A stretch of 64,000 nucleotides of DNA from Paralithodes platypus (lineage: Eukaryota; Arthropoda; Malacostraca; Decapoda; Lithodidae): positions 7,757,016-7,821,015 of the forward strand of contig CM064530.1 in the NCBI GenBank assembly GCA_032716605.1. The letters run 5' to 3'. The stretch's first letter is position 1; each line of letters starts with the position of its first letter. Positions 35,067 through 47,827 of this stretch are shown in pieces. The notes below the pieces were generated by a model. That model was given only the letters and a program-made list of their open reading frames with translations, was not told where the DNA came from and did not search any database. A program made the translations under genes and the position numbers.

Positions 35067-35238
35067 TGATAAACTGCGTTGATAGCGTAGTGCATAGATG
35101 CGCGGAATTACGGTGTAAGTATCCTAGGTTCGAGTCCTTGGAGTGCCACATGTATTATCCTAGGTTCGAGTCCTTGGAGTGCCACATGTATTTGTTGATT
35201 TAATTAATTGAGTTTAGAAGTGAAGTTGGTTGGTGAGA
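35067..35238 (+). mobile_element. tRNA-derived SINE (T1) with duplicated B box
   Basis: A-box-like TGATAGCGTAGTGCATAGA, B box GGTTCGAGTCC, then the T1 body. The segment TATCCTAGGTTCGAGTCCTT plus GGAGTGCCACATGTA is present twice in tandem (about 35118-35153 and 35155-35190). Confidence 0.8.
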
Positions 35239-36066
35239 AAATATGAAACATCCAGACACTGCTTAGTTCCCTACCCATGCCCCTAGTATTGTTAGCATGG
35301 GTCAAGATATAGAACAAAGGTGAATTTTGTTACTTGAATGTTAAGTGAAGATATTTTTGAAGTACCTCCGTGTAATGATACCCCCACTTCGGGCTAGCAA
35401 ACAAGAGACTATTCCAAGCCAGTCCTAAATCTGAGTCCCTTCTTTTGAATCACTGTTATTCAATATACAACTTTTAAGTTGTGGTTTTCTTATGATGTGT
35501 TTGGAAGTGATAAAATTGGCCATAATAGTGCAATTTTATGCTAAATTTACCTGCATTTCTTCTCATATTCATTCCAGTCTTTAGGGGAGATTTTAAGTTT
35601 CCTCCCTAGACATCCATCAAGCTTGACAAAAATACCTCCTTCAAGATAAATTTGTACATTTTTCGATAGAAAAATGTCCCGTGAGAGGCGAACGTCTTAA
35701 TATCTTGAAACAAATGGGCTAAGCAGGAGGCAGAAGAGGGTCCATAAAAATACCCTCTTAAGTAAAAATCTTCCCTTAAACTAAATTGACCTGGTTTGTC
35801 ACCCTGTCCCTCTACTATGGTATTTTGTTAAATGGTTGTTTTACTCCATATATGTCGAAACTGAATAGATTCTAAATTCTTGTAAATTGTATATACAGTA
35901 ATATAATAAGCACCAAAGAAAGTGATTTAGCAACATATTTTTGTTTTCATACTAGTATAAGGTGTACATTGAAATGTTTCTAGTCTAATAAATAAACCTG
36001 TATTAATTGTTGTTGGTTGAATCATCCTTATATGTGATAGTATATAAGGTTGAAAAGTAGGGGCTA

Positions 36067-36275
36067 TAGTCTATTCGCTGTAAGTAGGCAAGAAATCATG
36101 ACCTCTATCCTCTGTAACTCAAAAAGGGCCTGAGTAAATTGGCTGTAAATTTCCACATCCATTCCTTGACTGACTCTTCCCAAATGGTAGACATATTAGC
36201 TCGATTACTCTAGTCGTTTTTTTAGTTATAGAGGTTAGAGGCCATATTTCTCGTCTACTTACAGCGAATAGACTA
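36067..36275. mobile_element. MITE type 6 (TAGTCTATTCGCTG ends)
   Basis: About 38-bp inverted repeat, TAGTCTATTCGCTGTAAGTA at both ends with few mismatches. Interior has CTGTAACTCAAAAAGGGCCT and AATTGGCTGTAAAT. Confidence 0.82.
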
Positions 36276-36286
36276 AAGCTACCATT

Positions 36287-36470
36287 CTATTGCCAGATTC
36301 CTTGATCCTCAAGGGGGTGGCCTGAACTGTCTTGGTGGTATAATGGTTAAAGCATGTAAGTTCTCTGTGTGGTATCCTGGGTTCGTAATCCCCAGAGGAT
36401 CATATGCTATTGGTGTTAAGAACGATGTTAGTTCAAATGAATCTCTTTCTTTGAGGCAATTTGTTGTATT
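36287..36470 (+). mobile_element. LINE A tail scrap (-) and tRNA-derived SINE (T2, +)
   Basis: 36287-36327 is a minus scrap of LINE A (TTGCCAGATTCCTTGATCC). The SINE head begins GTCTTGGTGGTATAATGGTT with B box GGTTCGTAATCCC; the body has GGTGTTAAGAACGATGTTAG, shared with 53431-53563. Not a functional tRNA: the two arms do not make a complete cloverleaf. Confidence 0.7.
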
Positions 36471-36627
36471 TTCTAGCTTGTTTCATGGAAGGGTTACTTT
36501 CCCAACCACCCATTGTTGTGTATAGTTTGCGGGGGGGTGTTTGGAGTGTTATTGTACTGTTGGAATGGTTGTGGTTGTGAATGTAGTCTGTAACCAATAT
36601 GTAGTCTGTAACCAGTGCTGATCAGTT

Positions 36628-36845
36628 GCTATAGGTAGCTCCAACGAACTTGACAATAATCTCGATCCCTGACCTCTCTGTAACTCAAAAGGGCCTAGAG
36701 CAAACTGGCTGTAAATATCCACACCTATTTCCCAGTGGACACTTCCCAAATGATAAAAACGTCAGCCCTATTGCTTTCATTAATTTTGAGTTTAAGAAGT
36801 TAAGGGGTCAAGATTACTGTCAAGTTCGCTGGCGCTACCTATAGC
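36628..36845. mobile_element. MITE type 6 relative with different ends
   Basis: 218 bp, inverted repeat of about 34 bp starting GCTATAGGTAGCTCCAACGA. The interior resembles that of 36067-36275 (TCTGTAACTCAAAAGGGCCT, ACTTCCCAAATGATA) although the ends do not. Confidence 0.78.
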
Positions 36846-37900
36846 ATTCGCATTGTATTATGCGACACTGGCCTACTGAACCTATTATTGCAGAGAGAAT
36901 TTGGGAGACCATGAGGTGAGTGTCAAATAACATCTCGCCCAGTGGGGATCCATCCAGCACTTCCAACGTACAGCTTTCGACTGCTGCCATGATGGCTCTT
37001 ATAAAAAGTAAAAAAGTAGGGTAAACTAGCAATTTGTATCTATTGCTGCGATTTTAGTGTGTTTTCTTTCACTGACGGTAAATTGAATTAAATTAAATTG
37101 AATTGAATTACTTAAAGGAACTCTCATAGGGCTGGCCCGAAGGATTAGAACAAGACGGACAAATAATCAAGATGAGAGAGGGAAGGGCAGGAGGGGATCA
37201 AATCCAGGAAAATGAAGACTCGCAGACATTTCTCGCCATGTCTGTTCAGCCAGGCTACACGAGCTCCTCACCAGAACCCTTCTAGTGCAAAGCCAAAGGA
37301 TGAGACAAGAACTTCTACATTGCAACACCAACAAAGAAGCGATCCAGGTCAAAGAAGGAGGGAATCGGTACTAAGGAAAAAATTATCACAGAAAGATGCA
37401 AAAAAATGCACTTCTGAAAGGAAGGCCCACCACAAGGATGCTCAGTCAGGGCAGAAGTCATGTAGGTGACAACAGCAAAGAATCAAGTCAGCTCGGCTGC
37501 TCAAGCGGCCGAAGAGACGCAGTCAGGTCAGGAGCCAACAACCAAGCCAGGCCAACTATTAGGGCCCAACAGGGTGGCAAATTATTTTTGTAAGCCTTTT
37601 ATCTTCTTCCATTTGCTCAACATGTCCATACCAGCACAGCACCCAAGTACCAATGGGTACCTTAAATATATTGAATTATGGCCACTGATCATGATGTGTG
37701 TATCTGTTCAGTTACCTAGTCTAGTTTGCCTAACATAGTGATTTATTATCATAGTTTGTATTCCTGAGTTTAGTTCGACCTTTTGCAATTATATTTTTTG
37801 TTGAGTGGACACTTGGAGAAAGAAAATTCAGTCTTGGAAAGATGAAAATTTTATTTTAAAATTACAGTACTAGAGTAGTCTTAATTGGAGAAGAGAATGT
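36846..37900. other. Intergenic, no supported gene
   Basis: Contains short lysine/arginine-rich reading frames (37212-37469) with no recognisable domain, splice or start context. Confidence 0.5.
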
Positions 37901-37902
37901 TG

Positions 37903-38420
37903 TTGTTGTTGCTGTTCCCCAAGCTGCCTGGCCGAACAGCCCCAAGGCCCCGAGCAAGGCCAAGGCCATAACCGAGCGCCCCCACAGAACCCTCCCTGCT
38001 GACCACAATAAAGCCTGGGTGACCGAAGCCACTCCATGGCGGGGAGCTGAGGAGGGTGCGGAAACGCCCGGGAAACCAAAGCCCCACCCAGGGACCTGTG
38101 CCTCTCAGCAATTATGAAGAGAAAGTTGAGGGGCAAAGGAAAAATGTGACACTTTGGCTTCCAATCTTGGTAGGTTGGGAGGTCAATCCACGGTAGAGAC
38201 GCCGTCACTTGAGATCTAGAAAATATATAAGTAAAAGGAAAAGTCAGAGTAAGCTATGGGTATGGCAGAGATCGCTCAGTTCTCTCTGATAGACCAGCCC
38301 ATCACCACATGACTAGAACCCAATCCTCTCAGCAACAGCTAGGAAAGGCCCTAGAAAGCCGCCTTTGGCGGGGCGGATAGCTCCCCTATTTCAATCCCTT
38401 TCGGGGTTGGGCACCCGCAA
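37903..38420 (-). mobile_element. SINE-like element C-s, full copy with 14-bp target duplication
   Basis: 518 bp. AGAAGAGAATGTTG occurs at 37889-37902 and 38421-38434. The tail complement (TTG)n is at the left, and the 5' end GCGGGTGCCCAACCCCGAAA is at the right, the same 5' end as the copy at 26241. Confidence 0.9.
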
Positions 38421-38434
38421 AGAAGAGAATGTTG

Positions 38435-39982
38435 ACAGAAGTAGTGATAGGAATGCTGTAGGATCTCCCCCCAAACTCTGTATATCATGCCGACTTGTTG
38501 CAGGCAGCTTTGCCTTTTGTCTCCATCATACACATAGGAAAACAAAATATCACCTGTGACTTCCAGGTCCTCCACTACCACCTCTGACTTCAACCACCTG
38601 AACTGAAACAAAATGCTCGAGAATTACGAAAACAATCAAAATCCTCAACAAATAATAATAAAATACAATTAAAATGTAAAACTTGCAAACTAAACAAACC
38701 AAAATTGGGACAAGGACAACAATAGCCCTCCAAAACGTCGGATGAGCCAGTGTTAATGCTACCTGTGCCATAGCAACGATAAGATAAACAAAGGTCAATA
38801 TATAGAGCCCGCCAATATCGGATCAAGGTCATCTACTAAAGTCTGTGCAGTATATTGCCAGCCGACGGTAAATTGTAATCCCTTGGCAGCTGATTTCCCG
38901 ATACTTAACCCCATCAGCACCTATTTTACCTATTATTTTGTATAACTAGCCGATTTTATGCCGCTTACGAAGGACTTATGTTATCTAGAGGGTTTAATGA
39001 GATCTAGAGGTAGATTAAAAGCTACAGAAAATCGTCTAATCATAGGCAGAATAAGATGAAAATTACGTCATTGTGCTGAAGCTGTTTATTAATGGAAAAA
39101 TATGAAAGTGCTATGTAGCCTATCTGCCTCATATATATACCAAGTTTTCATTATTAGCAGCATATTTCGCTACAACATCTTGGAAATAGCTGAGTAATCA
39201 AGGTAAGGACATGGCAATTTACCGCCAGCAATACACCAGGACGTATTTATGATTATTTGTTCTGGCTGTTATTAGACGATGTTATGCAGCTTAGTAAATG
39301 TCTATGGGAGGGTCGAAGGGTTTATTGAGGTAGTCAAATTCCCTTTGGAGAGTGGCTACTTTGTTGGTCTTAATTTATATATTAATATATTTAACTAATG
39401 AGCCGAACGTCATAAAATTTAAAAGCTAATGGGGTTAAACATGAGGAAAAAAGGGGACCAGAAAAACTACCCATAATCCCCTTAACACTAGCTCATCCGA
39501 CATCTTGGGGGTTATTATCATATCTTGTTTAATTATTATTGATGATTTTGCTTGATCTCGCCTTTTTCGAGCAATGTATTTGAGTTTGTCCCCATGGCTA
39601 ACAAAAACGCCTTCCCAGACTTCATTCAAACTAAAACAAATGCTCACCCAAACCCCCTTCAAGCTAAATTAGTACATTTTTCGATAGACAAATGTTCTGG
39701 CCAAAGGCCAATTTTTTCTAAATGCTGTCGCTCGTTCAGTAAAACATTACACCTGAATGGGGTGAAGCGTCATATCACCAAACTAATGGGGTGAAATGTC
39801 TTAAAACCTCCAAACTAATGGAGCGAAACAGGGGATGTCCAAAAAGAACCCCGTCGGGCAAAATAGGGTTAGTAGCCTTCCTAAGGTGAATTAAATTATC
39901 TAGGGGTATGTCGAGGTGGTTTATATTCCTTTAATTTCCCATAGTGCCTTCCGATGCTGAAGAAAATTGTCTAATGTTAACC

Positions 39983-40017
<35 letters not shown>

Positions 40018-40060
40018 GCGTCTCTGTATCGAAAGGGTTGAACTATCCCTTCTATCTCAA
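38435..40060. other. Intergenic repeats
   Basis: Repeat H (-) at 38655-38730, TTAA-type remnants near 38860-39330, repeat K at 39650-39800 and an A-tract at 39990-40015. No gene seen. Confidence 0.5.
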
Positions 40061-40194
40061 CCCTTTCAGTACCGGTGCCGTCATTTTATCTTTACTTTGG
40101 CTGCTGTTAGACGAGTTTATGCAGTTTTAAAAGGGCCTACAGCAATCAACAGGCTTATCTCATAGTCCCAAGGGTTTCGGGGCTAGAACACAAT

Positions 40195-40700
40195 TAAATA
40201 AACATTAGAACATCATAAACGGGAGTCTGCAGAGAGCCGATTGGCGCACACAAGGCAGATCCTTCTCACACCCAACCTATCTAGTCCATATGATTTTTCC
40301 TATGTGTATGAAGGAAACAAAAGGCAGGTTACCTATAACGAGTGTCTCCCCCAGAGCCAATAGTGACAGAAAGCCAAATTCATGGGACGTTGTGATCAAA
40401 ATGCCTGGACACACGAAATTTATAGCAGTTTAAGTCATAGGATGAAGGAAGGATTGATTAAGGGAGAGAGTTCCAGAGTTCACTAGTTGAATAGAAGAAA
40501 GACAAAACAAATTGCCAATTCTTGGATTGGAGAGTTGGACAGAATAGGAGTGGGACTGTGTTGAATGGCGGGTGCCTCGCACTCGCTGCAAGGGAGGGGG
40601 TATGCACTGAGAGCTCTAAGAACACTGAATGTTGTAATAGGGATAGAAGAGCGAAAGAGATGCAACATTGCGGCGTGTATAGTAAGAAGTGAGTTGATGA
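40195..40700 (-). mobile_element. CR1/L2-like LINE F tail and LINE E 3' fragment
   Basis: 40200-40280 resembles the complement of 62140-62210 (GGGAGTCTGCAGAGAGCCGA). 40315-40700 is the complement of LINE E (CCTGGACACACGAAATTTAT, GAGTTCCAGAGTTCACTAG). Confidence 0.65.
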
Positions 40701-40785
40701 GGCGAAATGATTTTGACTACTTTTTCGAGAAGTGCGGTATGTCTATCTATTTGATCTTCAAGCTTTATATCGTTCTTGATCCTAT

Positions 40786-41008
40786 TGTCTATTCGCTGTA
40801 AGTAGGCGAGAAATCATGACCTCTAACCTCTGTAGGCCTACCTCAAAAACGACTAGAGTAATCGAGCTAATAGCCTATATCTACCATTTGGAAAGAGTCA
40901 GTCAAGGAATTAATAGATGTGGAAATTTACAGCCAATTTGCTTTAGCCCTTTTTGAGTTACAGAGGATAGAGGTCATGATTTATCGCCTTCTTACAGGGA
41001 ATAGACTA
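40786..41008. mobile_element. MITE type 6, second copy, interior inverted
   Basis: Ends GTCTATTCGCTGTAAGTAGG and, inverted, GTCTATTCCCTGTAAGAAGG. The interior runs in the opposite sense to the copy at 36067. Confidence 0.8.
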
Positions 41009-41179
41009 TAGTATAGCACTCGGTAACCTTTTCTACATACAGTATCTACAACTGTTACCAAACCAATATTTGCTATATCTTTTCTGAAGCATATTAGGCC
41101 TATACAACATTATATACTGTATATAGGTAAATGACCAGATGTATATGTTTAGTGATTAATATAAATACAAAGTTGGTAA

Positions 41180-41781
41180 TTATCTGCATACATTTAGTAT
41201 TCTGTATGTAGTATAGTTTTGAAGATTCACCCTACGTTCGCGTAAAAAAGAACAGACAAGCACAAACAAACGCTGACACTCACATGAATTACTGTGGCTG
41301 AACGAGAGTCGAGTGTAGAGTATAGAGGCAGTAACAACAACAACACCACTACGAACAACAACAATAACATGGTACTGGAGTCTGGCCGAGTAGTAAAGAA
41401 GCGGCAACAACGATAAGAACAGCAACAGAAATAACAACAAGAACAAGCTGCTAGTGTAGTAAAGAAGTTTGGCAACAGTGTATGAAGCTGCCAAGCGCGA
41501 CGGAACTGAAGATAACCTTATGGCACTAACACCATTTATTTTCGTTCTCTTCTAGATTTCTACCTGTCACATGCATCCATACATTGTTCACATACCGTAT
41601 AAAAAAATACTTTTGAGCAGGGTGGAGGAGAGAAAATACAAGGAAGAGAGTAGGGTGGTGGTGAGTAGAGAACCTAGAGTAAGCGGCAACGTGGCGCTGA
41701 CTGAGCAGTGAGCACCACCACAACAGACCGCTGCTCAGTTGGGTGCAAAACGCCAGAGAGAGTGGGTCCTTATGTCACGTT
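41180..41781 (+). promoter_or_regulatory. Putative promoter and 5' UTR of second gene
   Basis: CAA-rich stretch 41330-41450; TATA-like GTATAAAAAAATA at 41597-41609; purine-rich and then CpG-rich sequence up to the ATG at 41782. A 16-codon upstream frame (ATG at 41772, stop at 41817-41819) overlaps the main start. The assignment is inference. Confidence 0.3.
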
Positions 41782-42384
41782 ATGTCGGCCCACGCCGCAA
41801 ACTCGCGGCTGGCCAATAGTTTTTCTTTACCGACGCACACTACAGCACGGTCTCCGCCTATAGAGACCGGCAATGTAGCGGATAACAGTGTAAAACAACG
41901 CGATGTTAGTGTATGTGGTCCGCGCGATGGTCCCTCATCATGTAACGGGGTGAGACCCAGCGCCCCCCCTAGCACCGCGGCCGCCATTAACAGTGCCAAA
42001 AGTGTCAGTTCTTCCTGTGTCAGTGCCAGTGGTGTGGGTAGCGGTGACCATACTACCAAACATGCCCACACGAACAACAGTGAGGGTAATGGGGGTGCAT
42101 TGAGTGGTGGTGGTGGTATGCCCAGTGCCCGAGGATTAACAGACAGGGGCCACCACAATGTGAACGCCGCGGCAGACAGGGGCCATAATAGTGTTAGCTC
42201 GGTGGGGGACAGAGGGCACCGACACACTACAGACAGGAGCCACAGCCACACCCCTACTACCACCACCACAACAGACAGAAGCTCCCCGGCTACTGCTAGA
42301 CGACAGAGCAGGATGGACGCCACGGGGTTCAGGCTGAGGCTCAGGAAGGGGGGCGGGGAGGGGGTCACGAAAAAGGGACCCATG
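41782..42384 (+). CDS. First coding exon of an unidentified gene (201 codons)
   Basis: Open from ATG at 41782 to a strong donor ATG|GTAAGT at 42385, phase 0. GC- and CpG-rich, unlike all flanking DNA. The predicted segment is disordered: rich in Ser, His, Thr, Gly and Asn, with a DRGH motif repeated (about 42142-42240), a run of threonines and a basic end (FRLRLRKGGGEG, KKGP). No domain is visible and I do not recognise the family. Such N-terminal low-complexity exons occur in many signalling and channel genes. The frame stays open to 42441 if unspliced. The opposite-strand frame (41775-42383) is probably its shadow. No continuing exon was found in the window. Confidence 0.55.
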
Positions 42385-42960
42385 GTAAGTTACGACTCCA
42401 TCTCCATGTCTTATCTTATAGCCTTGCAACGGGGTAGCTGACATTGAAATAGAATTATAGGCCTACTCAATTAAATAAATTTGTCAAAATGTTTACTCTG
42501 GACGGGTTAACCCACATTAGGGAAAGTTCAGTAAGCTAACGTCAGATATCCTTCAATAACGTTAAGCCTAAGCGACTGTAATCATTTGCTGGCAGTCTAG
42601 AAAACCTAGGCTAAACAATTTCGATGTAAGATTGATCATGACTCGTGAATTGGTGAGAGGCTTAATCGGGACTATATTAGGCCTAGCCTAGGCCTATTAC
42701 CGAAACTGCCACGATTTTTTGTCTAGGCCTATAACCTATTTGAAGGCTAAAAGACTAGTCTAGGGATGTTACAAAGATAAACAAATTAATAAAAACATGG
42801 TAAATAAGGCTGTAGTAGCCTAGTATTGAACGCTACCAGGATGCGAGCCTTTTCCAAATAATGATCATGTTATGACTAGGCTAGAAACAAGGCCATTGTT
42901 GCCAACTGGCTATCCGAAATTCTTACTGGTGAGAGACCCACCGAAGCCACTCCAACTAAT
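42385..42960. other. Intron start, TAGGCCTA-rich
   Basis: Unique-looking sequence with clustered AGGCCTA and CTAGGC words; no repeat family and no exon. Confidence 0.45.
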
Positions 42961-42988
42961 TAAGTAGCCTAGGCTATATAGGCTAGGC

Positions 42989-43580
42989 CTATATATATAT
43001 ATATATATATATTCTCTCACAGATAGGCCTACTCACAGATGATACCCGGGCAGGAGGCTCAATATTTACTATTATATTATCTTGTTCGGGGCTAAGGTGG
43101 ACGTCTGTTTTTTTAATCTTTTCTTTAAAGTCGTATTTCTGGTCTTGACTCCTCCATGCCTTATCCAGCTCACGCTCAAATTCTAACACACTCCTAACAC
43201 TAACAAACTTTTTTTGGAAGATTATTCCAATTTTCTATGACACGATTAGCCTACAGAAAACATTCTTTCTTATGTTCAGCCTATATCTATACTTAAACAA
43301 CTTCTTACTATGCCCTCTGGTACGTTCATCTTCCACTATCGTAAATAGCCCACGACAGACCTCCGCATACACTCCATGCACAGTATGCACTATCTTGAAC
43401 GTCCCACGACAGACCTCCGCATACAGATCAGATCAGATGTGGTTCGGGAAGTAATGCCTTAACAACGGCACTTCCCTGAGAGGTTCTTGTAATTTTCCTT
43501 TTGCACTATTTCAATGCACTATTTTGAACGTTTCAATAATTTCTCCCCTAGAGAGAGAGAGAGAGAGAGAGAGATGGGAA
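42989..43580. repeat. (AT)n and (GA)n tracts, unclassified repeat
   Basis: (AT)n at 42991-43012, (GA)n at 43549-43574. Between them, CATTCTTTCTTATGTTCAGCC and the paired CACGACAGACCTCCGCATAC (twice, near 43351 and 43406) suggest a decayed LINE tail. Confidence 0.4.
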
Positions 43581-43599
43581 CCAGTACTTGTAGAATGTA

Positions 43600-45400
43600 T
43601 TGCTACACGTAGATTATTTGTAGGCCTAAAGTTGGGGAGCATGAACCCTTTCAATCAGATGACGCTAATTTGTTTCATTCTAGCTATCTCCAGACGATAT
43701 TACTCAGCTTACGATTGGAACTTGGAAGGACATGTCAGAATTAGAGGATTTAAGTTGCACGTCTGTGACGTCTTAACCTTTCATTCCTCGAGTAAAATCC
43801 GTTGGCTGTAACATTAGTTTGAGTCTGGCCTGGACAAACTGGGGAGGGTCCAGAATCGAACATTTAATTATAGGGCACAAATAACCACCAGGTCCACCAC
43901 ACAGGCGAAGCCAGGGTCAAATTGGTGACCAGGCTACTGAACTGGAGCCTCAGGCCTAGGCCTCTTCCAGAAAAAACATCTGTGAGTATCTGAGTAATAC
44001 AGATGCCATTGTCATATTTATTGTATGATTAATGGTTAACACTTATAAATGTATTGAAGGAAATAGATGGAGTATGTTCGTGGTAGTGGGGCATTAACCC
44101 TTTCAGTACACGATAGTACATTTCTTTCTTTAATTCTAGCTACCAATAGACGAGTTTATTCAGTTTGAGAAGAAATTGTGGGAGTCAGTGTTCATACAGA
44201 AAATGTTCACCTATTTGATTCCCATACTAGTCCCATTGGGCTTCCCGACTCTTCTCAAGTCCCAAGCTGAATACAATCGTTGGTAGCATTCAAGGAGACT
44301 ACAGCAGGACTCTTCTTCTTACCTCTGACCAGGTATAGGCTATCCTAGTGTTTACTAGCCTATACCCCTTTGAATGGACATTAGCCTAACCTAGCAACCT
44401 TACCTAACCTATCCTAGTATTATGGGTGGGGGCTGCCGCCCCCACACCCCCGCTATTCGACATCTTTGACAGATTTTTGGTGTATTTTTCTGTGAAATCT
44501 GAGTTTTTCAAGTGTCGATAACGAAATTCCTTCATGCGGACTATAATGAGAAAAATATGGCGAGTCTATTGGTCCCTATTTTCCCTAATAAATTGTTTCT
44601 AATAAGGCGGATGTAGTGTCCTTGAAGATTATCAAATCGTTTAGTGATAGTCAAAGTAAAATGAAGAAAGATCGTCGTAACAATGAAAAGGATTAATAGC
44701 CTTATACTGTCTTACATTGTGGAAGTAGAATCGGCCTATCAGGTAAACAATATAATATGATGTAATACGGCAGTATACCGGTAGCCTATAGCCTACCTCA
44801 GCCTAGGCCTACTTTAATTGGGCACATCATAGCAGGTGCTTGCCCATGTGCAGCATGAGTTTATTGTATTCATTGTAAGTGTACAAATAATAATGTATTT
44901 GTATACGAATACAAGACAACGTTGTTCACAGGGAAACATTTGACAAAGAAAGCCCCCCCCCCCCCCCGGGGGGCAGAGGAAAAAGGTAAACTTGAAGGGG
45001 GGAGGGCCTTCCGTTCCACACTTCTGCTGCCTTTGTCTTCCGTTTCATTTCAACCTTAACCTTGTCTAACCTCTGAAAAAGTTCATCCTAAAGTTAGTGT
45101 GTACGGATACTGGGAAACGAACATTTAATCGGTCGTAGGAATGATCGAAGCTTGACAACATTTGTATGGCATATAGGGTAGGTTGTGTATAAGTTGCTTA
45201 TTCCAGCCTTTATCTTGTTTGAAATATCCGACATTAACCTAGGCTGGCTGTCAGTAGCTGTACAGTTCATGTAATAGCAAATCGTAGAACCCAAGTTTCA
45301 GAGTACACTACCAGATATTTGTATAGTAAGCCCCGCGCAACTCGGGACGAATTGATTTAATTTAATTATCCTCCTGGAATTCATAGACACATAGAGGTAT
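43600..45400. other. Intron, no supported gene
   Basis: A type 2 MITE left end at 44095-44180 (TTAACCCTTTCAGTACACGA). C17/G6 tract near 44956-44980. No exon seen. Confidence 0.45.
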
Positions 45401-45411
45401 CATTACATAAG

Positions 45412-45600
45412 AACATAAGAAAATGGGAGTCTGCAAAAAGACGATCGGCCCATACAAGGCAGATTCCTGTCACACCCAACCCCAATTACAAGGCCCAATT
45501 ATAGACCCAACTCACTAATACCTTGAGTACTGACCCCACCAAAACGGTCAGAGATTAACACAAGATAACGGGGGTCTGCTGAACGCCGATTGGCGAATAC
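45412..45600 (-). mobile_element. CR1/L2-like LINE F tail, minus
   Basis: CATAAGAACATAAGAAAATG and AAGGCAGATTCCTGTCACAC are the complement of the element end at 62140-62220. Confidence 0.65.
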
Positions 45601-45654
45601 TGTATCTCACAAATACGCATGAGTTACATGAATAATGTTTTAAGTCTCAGCCAG

Positions 45655-45965
45655 GATTTGAACCATAGTCAATCAGAATGACATCCTACGCTATAACTCA
45701 CTAGGCCACGGCGTGATAAATTGCTTGGGACTTACTGTAAACATCCATTGTAGTGTACCGTACTCTGAAACACGCTTCTTATAACTTGGTTTACCTTTCC
45801 CCAATAGGATTTTCCTTCTATATATTATTTGGGAAAAGGTCGTTAAGTTATCACGCCATGGCCGAGTGAGGTAAAGCGTGGGATGGCATTCTGATTGACT
45901 GCGGTTCGAATCCTGGCTGAGGAAGGCCTTGAACATTTATTCATGTAACTCACGCGTATTTGCAA
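45655..45965. mobile_element. Inverted pair of tRNA-derived SINE heads (T3)
   Basis: Minus copy 45610-45720 (CAGGATTTGAACC, TAGGCCACGGCGTGATAA) and plus copy 45845-45960 (TTATCACGCCATGGCCGAGT, GGTTCGAATCC). About 115 nt complementary, separated by about 125 nt. Confidence 0.75.
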
Positions 45966-45989
45966 GATATTCTACACACACACACACAT

Positions 45990-46023
45990 AGGCCTATATA
46001 TATATATATATATATATATACCC

Positions 46024-46106
<83 letters not shown>
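45990..46106. repeat. (AT)n microsatellite
   Basis: Nearly pure alternating AT/TA with one CCCGG break at 46021-46025. Confidence 0.95.
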
Positions 46107-46108
<2 letters not shown>

Positions 46109-46401
46109 TATATATTTTGTTTTTGTTAATTGTACTCGCTAGGAAAATGAAACACGGAGCTGCAAGCTTTCGTCTGTATTCCAATACATCTTCCGGCAGA
46201 TAACCTAGAAAAGAAAGGGTGGAAGTCAACTTGTCTCTCCTAACCCGTGACAATTACCAATCAGTAAGAGTAATTTAATACATTTTTGACAAGTATCTCA
46301 AAGAACAAATAAAATAAAAATAAACAATGGAATACAATGACACTATACAGTATATAAATTTCCTAGCGAGTACAAAACATTTATTTATCAAGCGTATTTG
46401 C

Positions 46402-46900
<499 letters not shown>

Positions 46901-47827
46901 CGTATGTGCGTGTGTAGAGATGGGTGGAGTACCAAACTAACTGCACACAATAGGCGTTGGTCCCCACGATCAGGTACCGGGTATAGGCTATAAGCGTTAT
47001 ACAACAGTGGGCAGTGCTACCTAGTATATAGCCTTGGTGATTTAGTGGACAGTCGCTCGGAACAAATTGTGTACCGTACCGGGTACTTTTTTTTTTATGC
47101 AAATAGGACCGTCAATCGGATTGATACATATGGATGTAGTTTACTTTTAAGTTACTGGCACCGTAAATTATGTGTACGGTAGCCTACCGATATGGTATCC
47201 AATAATCATGCATTATATAATGGCTATTAAAAGAAAACAAGAGAGGGGTCTACGAAATTACGAATATTTATGAGTAGGCCTAACTATAGTTCCATGAGTA
47301 AAAAATACTAAGCTGAATAATACGTCATGGTTGTAGCTTGAATAGAACATAACCCTGTGGATCTGATAATTTTGGTACCGTACCTACCACACCATAAGAT
47401 TTAGTTTTAGTTTAGATAGGATAGGCCTACTGGTACCGTATCTTGTAAGGGTCTTAACACTGCCTCCAATAATATATCTTCTCATTTCGTTCATTATGGA
47501 GTAGGGTTTCACGGTGGGAAGGTTTAAGGATACGGCTGTATATCTTGAGAATAGGCTACGGTACCTCTGATTTGTTACTCGGTTGTGTAGCTGTGTTAAG
47601 TAATGCAAATTCATCCATAATTACCCACTTACAATTTGGGCGTGGGATGTCTTGTCGAGTAAAAAGTTATTTGTGGATACCTCACCGCCTGCCATTGACT
47701 TGTCATATGTTAATAGACTGGTGGCCTATGTATTTTTTTTTTTTAGTACCGTACTTAAGGAACACCCCGTTCTTAACATTACTCCTCCATTAGAAGCCCC
47801 ACTGTACGTGAATAAATAAATTAAAGC

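Noticed and set aside
36327..36400. tRNA-like sequence with A and B boxes (also at 13100, 35067, 45845, 47828, 53431, 53955, 55955, 57680)
   Set aside because: No complete cloverleaf with paired acceptor stem and clear anticodon arm; each is followed by a shared non-tRNA body or simple tail, so they are SINE heads.
37212..37738. Three overlapping basic reading frames of 65-90 residues
   Set aside because: No recognisable domain, coding bias or splice sites; judged chance open frames.
41775..42383. 202-residue minus-strand frame opposite the second gene's exon
   Set aside because: The plus frame has a strong donor and fitting upstream sequence; the minus frame is leucine/proline-rich low complexity expected from the complement of a Ser/His/Gly-rich exon. 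Not fully excluded.
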